DNA of 64,000 nt, taken from NCBI GenBank assembly GCA_947451145.1, contig CANFXW010000015.1:1-64000 (forward strand), in the 5' to 3' direction. Below, piece by piece: positions 62,696 through 64,000 of this stretch (the first letter of the stretch is position 1; each line of letters starts with the position of its first letter). Made by a program: the position numbers and the translations under genes. Source of the stretch: Sphingomonadaceae bacterium. GTDB lineage: Bacteria; Pseudomonadota; Alphaproteobacteria; Sphingomonadales; Sphingomonadaceae. The notes beneath the pieces were generated by a model. It did no database searches. It had not been told where the DNA came from and saw only the letters and a list, made by a program, of their open reading frames with translations.

Positions 62696-64000
62696 TCAGA
62701 AGTTGAAGCGCAGGCCGCCGGATACCGTGCCGCCACTCAGGCCACCACTGCGATAGAGGCTGCCCTGAATAAAGCTCGAGATGCGCTTGTCTGCACTGTG
62801 GGCGCTGAGGCCGACGGTGTACTGAACCCCGTTGTCGAAGGCGGTGGTCAGCGACGACAGCGAGGAGACCCCGTAGGTCGCCGAACCGGCTTCGGTCCGC
62901 GAGAAGTTGTTCAGGTAGAACGCACCGGCATAAGGTTCCCAAACGACCTTGCCATTGTCCGGGCTGGTCCAGGCAATCTTGGCGCCGAAGCGGCCAAGAC
63001 CACTGCTGTCCTTGCCAGGTGTGACGGTCGACAGTGTGTCCACCACGAACGGATTAACGTTCGACGAACCCCACGAATAGCCAGCCGACGGTGTTACCGA
63101 GAAGCCGCTGTTCTTGAAGCCGATGCGATAGGCCAGATTGACCGATCCCGCAGTTGCTTCACCCTTGGTCTTCGCCGATCCTGCGGCAAAGATGTTGGCG
63201 TTCTTCATGGTGAAGTTGCGCCATTCTTTCCGGACTGTGCCGTCGAAGGTCAGACCGCCGCCGGTAAGGGCAACATATCCACCAAGGAACGTGGCGTCGA
63301 ATTCGGTCCGTCCGGTGGTGCCCTGTGAGGTGCCATCGTAGTTACCGCCGGTGACACCGAAGTGGAGGTTGAACTTACCACCACCCAGTCCGAGCAGACC
63401 GTAATCAAGGCCGCCCTGTACCGTCCAGTACTTGGTATTCACCCGGTCAGCTGCCGACTTCGAGAAGCCAACACCGGTGAACAGGGTCGACAGGTTCTGG
63501 TTGAAGTTACCACCCGAGCCGCGCATCCACAGGCCGACCTGATGGGACTTGTCCTTACGCTCGGTTATGTAAGCACTCACCGGTTCGTCGATCAGCGAAG
63601 AGACCGAGTTTGCGAGGGTCGAGAGACCTGCAACCTGGGTCGCACCCGGATCGAACGACTGGAGAACACCGAACTGTGTGGCGTTCGCAGGGTTCTGGAC
63701 GAAGGTTTCGCGAACCAGACCCGTAAGCGGCAGCGAATTCGAGACGAATGCTGTCGTTGACGAAGCCCCACCAGCAACCGTGACCACGGGCAGGAAGCCG
63801 CCTGGCAGGATGCCCTGACCAAGGATCTTCATGTTGACCAGAGTCTGACCACCGGTCGCCGTGCCACTGATGTTCATCTTGTCAGTGATGGCCGTTGCGA
63901 TGTTGGTATCGATGTTGAGGAAACCACCACCGATGTAGTTGCCGGTGACCGTGATGGTGTTGTTACCCGCCACGCCAGTCTGGGCGTTCAAGCTGCCCAG
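62696..64000 (-). CDS. autotransporter-type outer-membrane beta-barrel protein (C-terminal part)
   Basis: At least 434 residues; the frame runs off the window at 64000, so the N-terminus is missing. The upstream part is a beta-helix-like passenger segment rich in Gly, Asn and Thr (NTITVTGNYIGGG, FLNIDTNIATAI). From about residue 150 it becomes an autotransporter barrel with alternating strands (KSHQVGLWMRGSGG, WTVQGGLDYGLLG, LHFGVTGG, FDATFLGGYVAL) and ends in GGLRFNF with the terminal Phe needed for BAM recognition. Exported to the outer membrane with its passenger outside; passenger function unknown. Confidence 0.85.
   Translation of the reverse strand: MGSLNAQTGVAGNNTITVTGNYIGGGFLNIDTNIATAITDKMNISGTATGGQTLVNMKILGQGILPGGFLPVVTVAGGASSTTAFVSNSLPLTGLVRETFVQNPANATQFGVLQSFDPGATQVAGLSTLANSVSSLIDEPVSAYITERKDKSHQVGLWMRGSGGNFNQNLSTLFTGVGFSKSAADRVNTKYWTVQGGLDYGLLGLGGGKFNLHFGVTGGNYDGTSQGTTGRTEFDATFLGGYVALTGGGLTFDGTVRKEWRNFTMKNANIFAAGSAKTKGEATAGSVNLAYRIGFKNSGFSVTPSAGYSWGSSNVNPFVVDTLSTVTPGKDSSGLGRFGAKIAWTSPDNGKVVWEPYAGAFYLNNFSRTEAGSATYGVSSLSSLTTAFDNGVQYTVGLSAHSADKRISSFIQGSLYRSGGLSGGTVSGGLRFNF

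Noticed and set aside
62532..62942. 136-codon minus-strand frame crossing the terminator
   Set aside because: It runs through the strong terminator hairpin and overlaps the autotransporter barrel in another frame.

Overview
The window looks like the chromosome of an alphaproteobacterium of the order Sphingomonadales (Novosphingobium/Sphingomonas/Erythrobacter type). Three things point there. The ssrA gene is circularly permuted (acceptor piece before coding piece) and encodes the tag ANDNEALALAA. The core-gene neighbourhoods are alphaproteobacterial (lptD-surA-pdxA-rsmA; DUF2066-hda beside purM). The DNA is GC-rich and tightly packed, with many ATGA/TGATG stop-start overlaps and several TTG or GTG starts. 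No insertion sequence, prophage, CRISPR array or plasmid gene was seen.

Layout. 1-9 kb is a propionyl-CoA operon: end of pccB, a thiolase, methylmalonyl-CoA epimerase, an enoyl-CoA hydratase, methylmalonyl-CoA mutase, bioB, pccA and an acyl-CoA thioesterase. It converts propionyl-CoA to succinyl-CoA and carries its own biotin synthase. 9-16 kb holds aroB/aroK facing left, then two unknown envelope-type genes, xerD, accA and an M48 protease. 16.2-18.5 kb has two Flp pilins, mutT, tRNA-Arg(ACG) and a nitronate monooxygenase. 18.5-24.9 kb is a valine/isobutyrate operon (CoA-acylating aldehyde dehydrogenase, isobutyryl-CoA dehydrogenase, 3-hydroxyisobutyryl-CoA hydrolase, enoyl-CoA hydratase, mmsB) facing a LacI-type regulator. 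Its end product should feed the first operon.

24.9-28.3 kb has a NUDIX hydrolase, a TPM/TPM/LemA membrane module and mscL. 28.3-28.8 kb is the two-piece tmRNA gene followed by three copies of an uncharacterised hairpin-loop repeat. 29-32 kb has malate synthase G and a membrane-anchored PilZ protein. 31.9-37.5 kb is the leftward lptD-surA-pdxA-rsmA envelope/ribosome operon. 37.6-46.6 kb has pepA-holC, ndk, small conserved proteins, purM-purN (PurN fused to a YjbR-like domain), a DUF2066-like protein, hda, cysE and DUF genes. 46.6-54 kb has an SDR, gph, glmU, a di-haem peroxidase lipoprotein, glmS and a GFA protein. 54-56.5 kb is one large PAS-GGDEF-EAL protein.

56.5-62.4 kb holds purQ and purS, then purC, all leftward. 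purS and purC are separated by a rightward four-gene block: a PEP mutase/isocitrate lyase superfamily protein without the usual catalytic cysteine motif, and an HlyD/ABC/ABC-2 exporter. The window ends inside a leftward autotransporter-type beta-barrel gene.

The points most worth a second look are the repeat array after ssrA, the non-MmsA aldehyde dehydrogenase in the valine operon, the block inside the pur genes, the PurN-YjbR fusion, and three CtrA-like boxes that lie in front of a pilin, a PilZ protein and a c-di-GMP enzyme. Nothing in the window is clearly a wholly new defence or mobile system.
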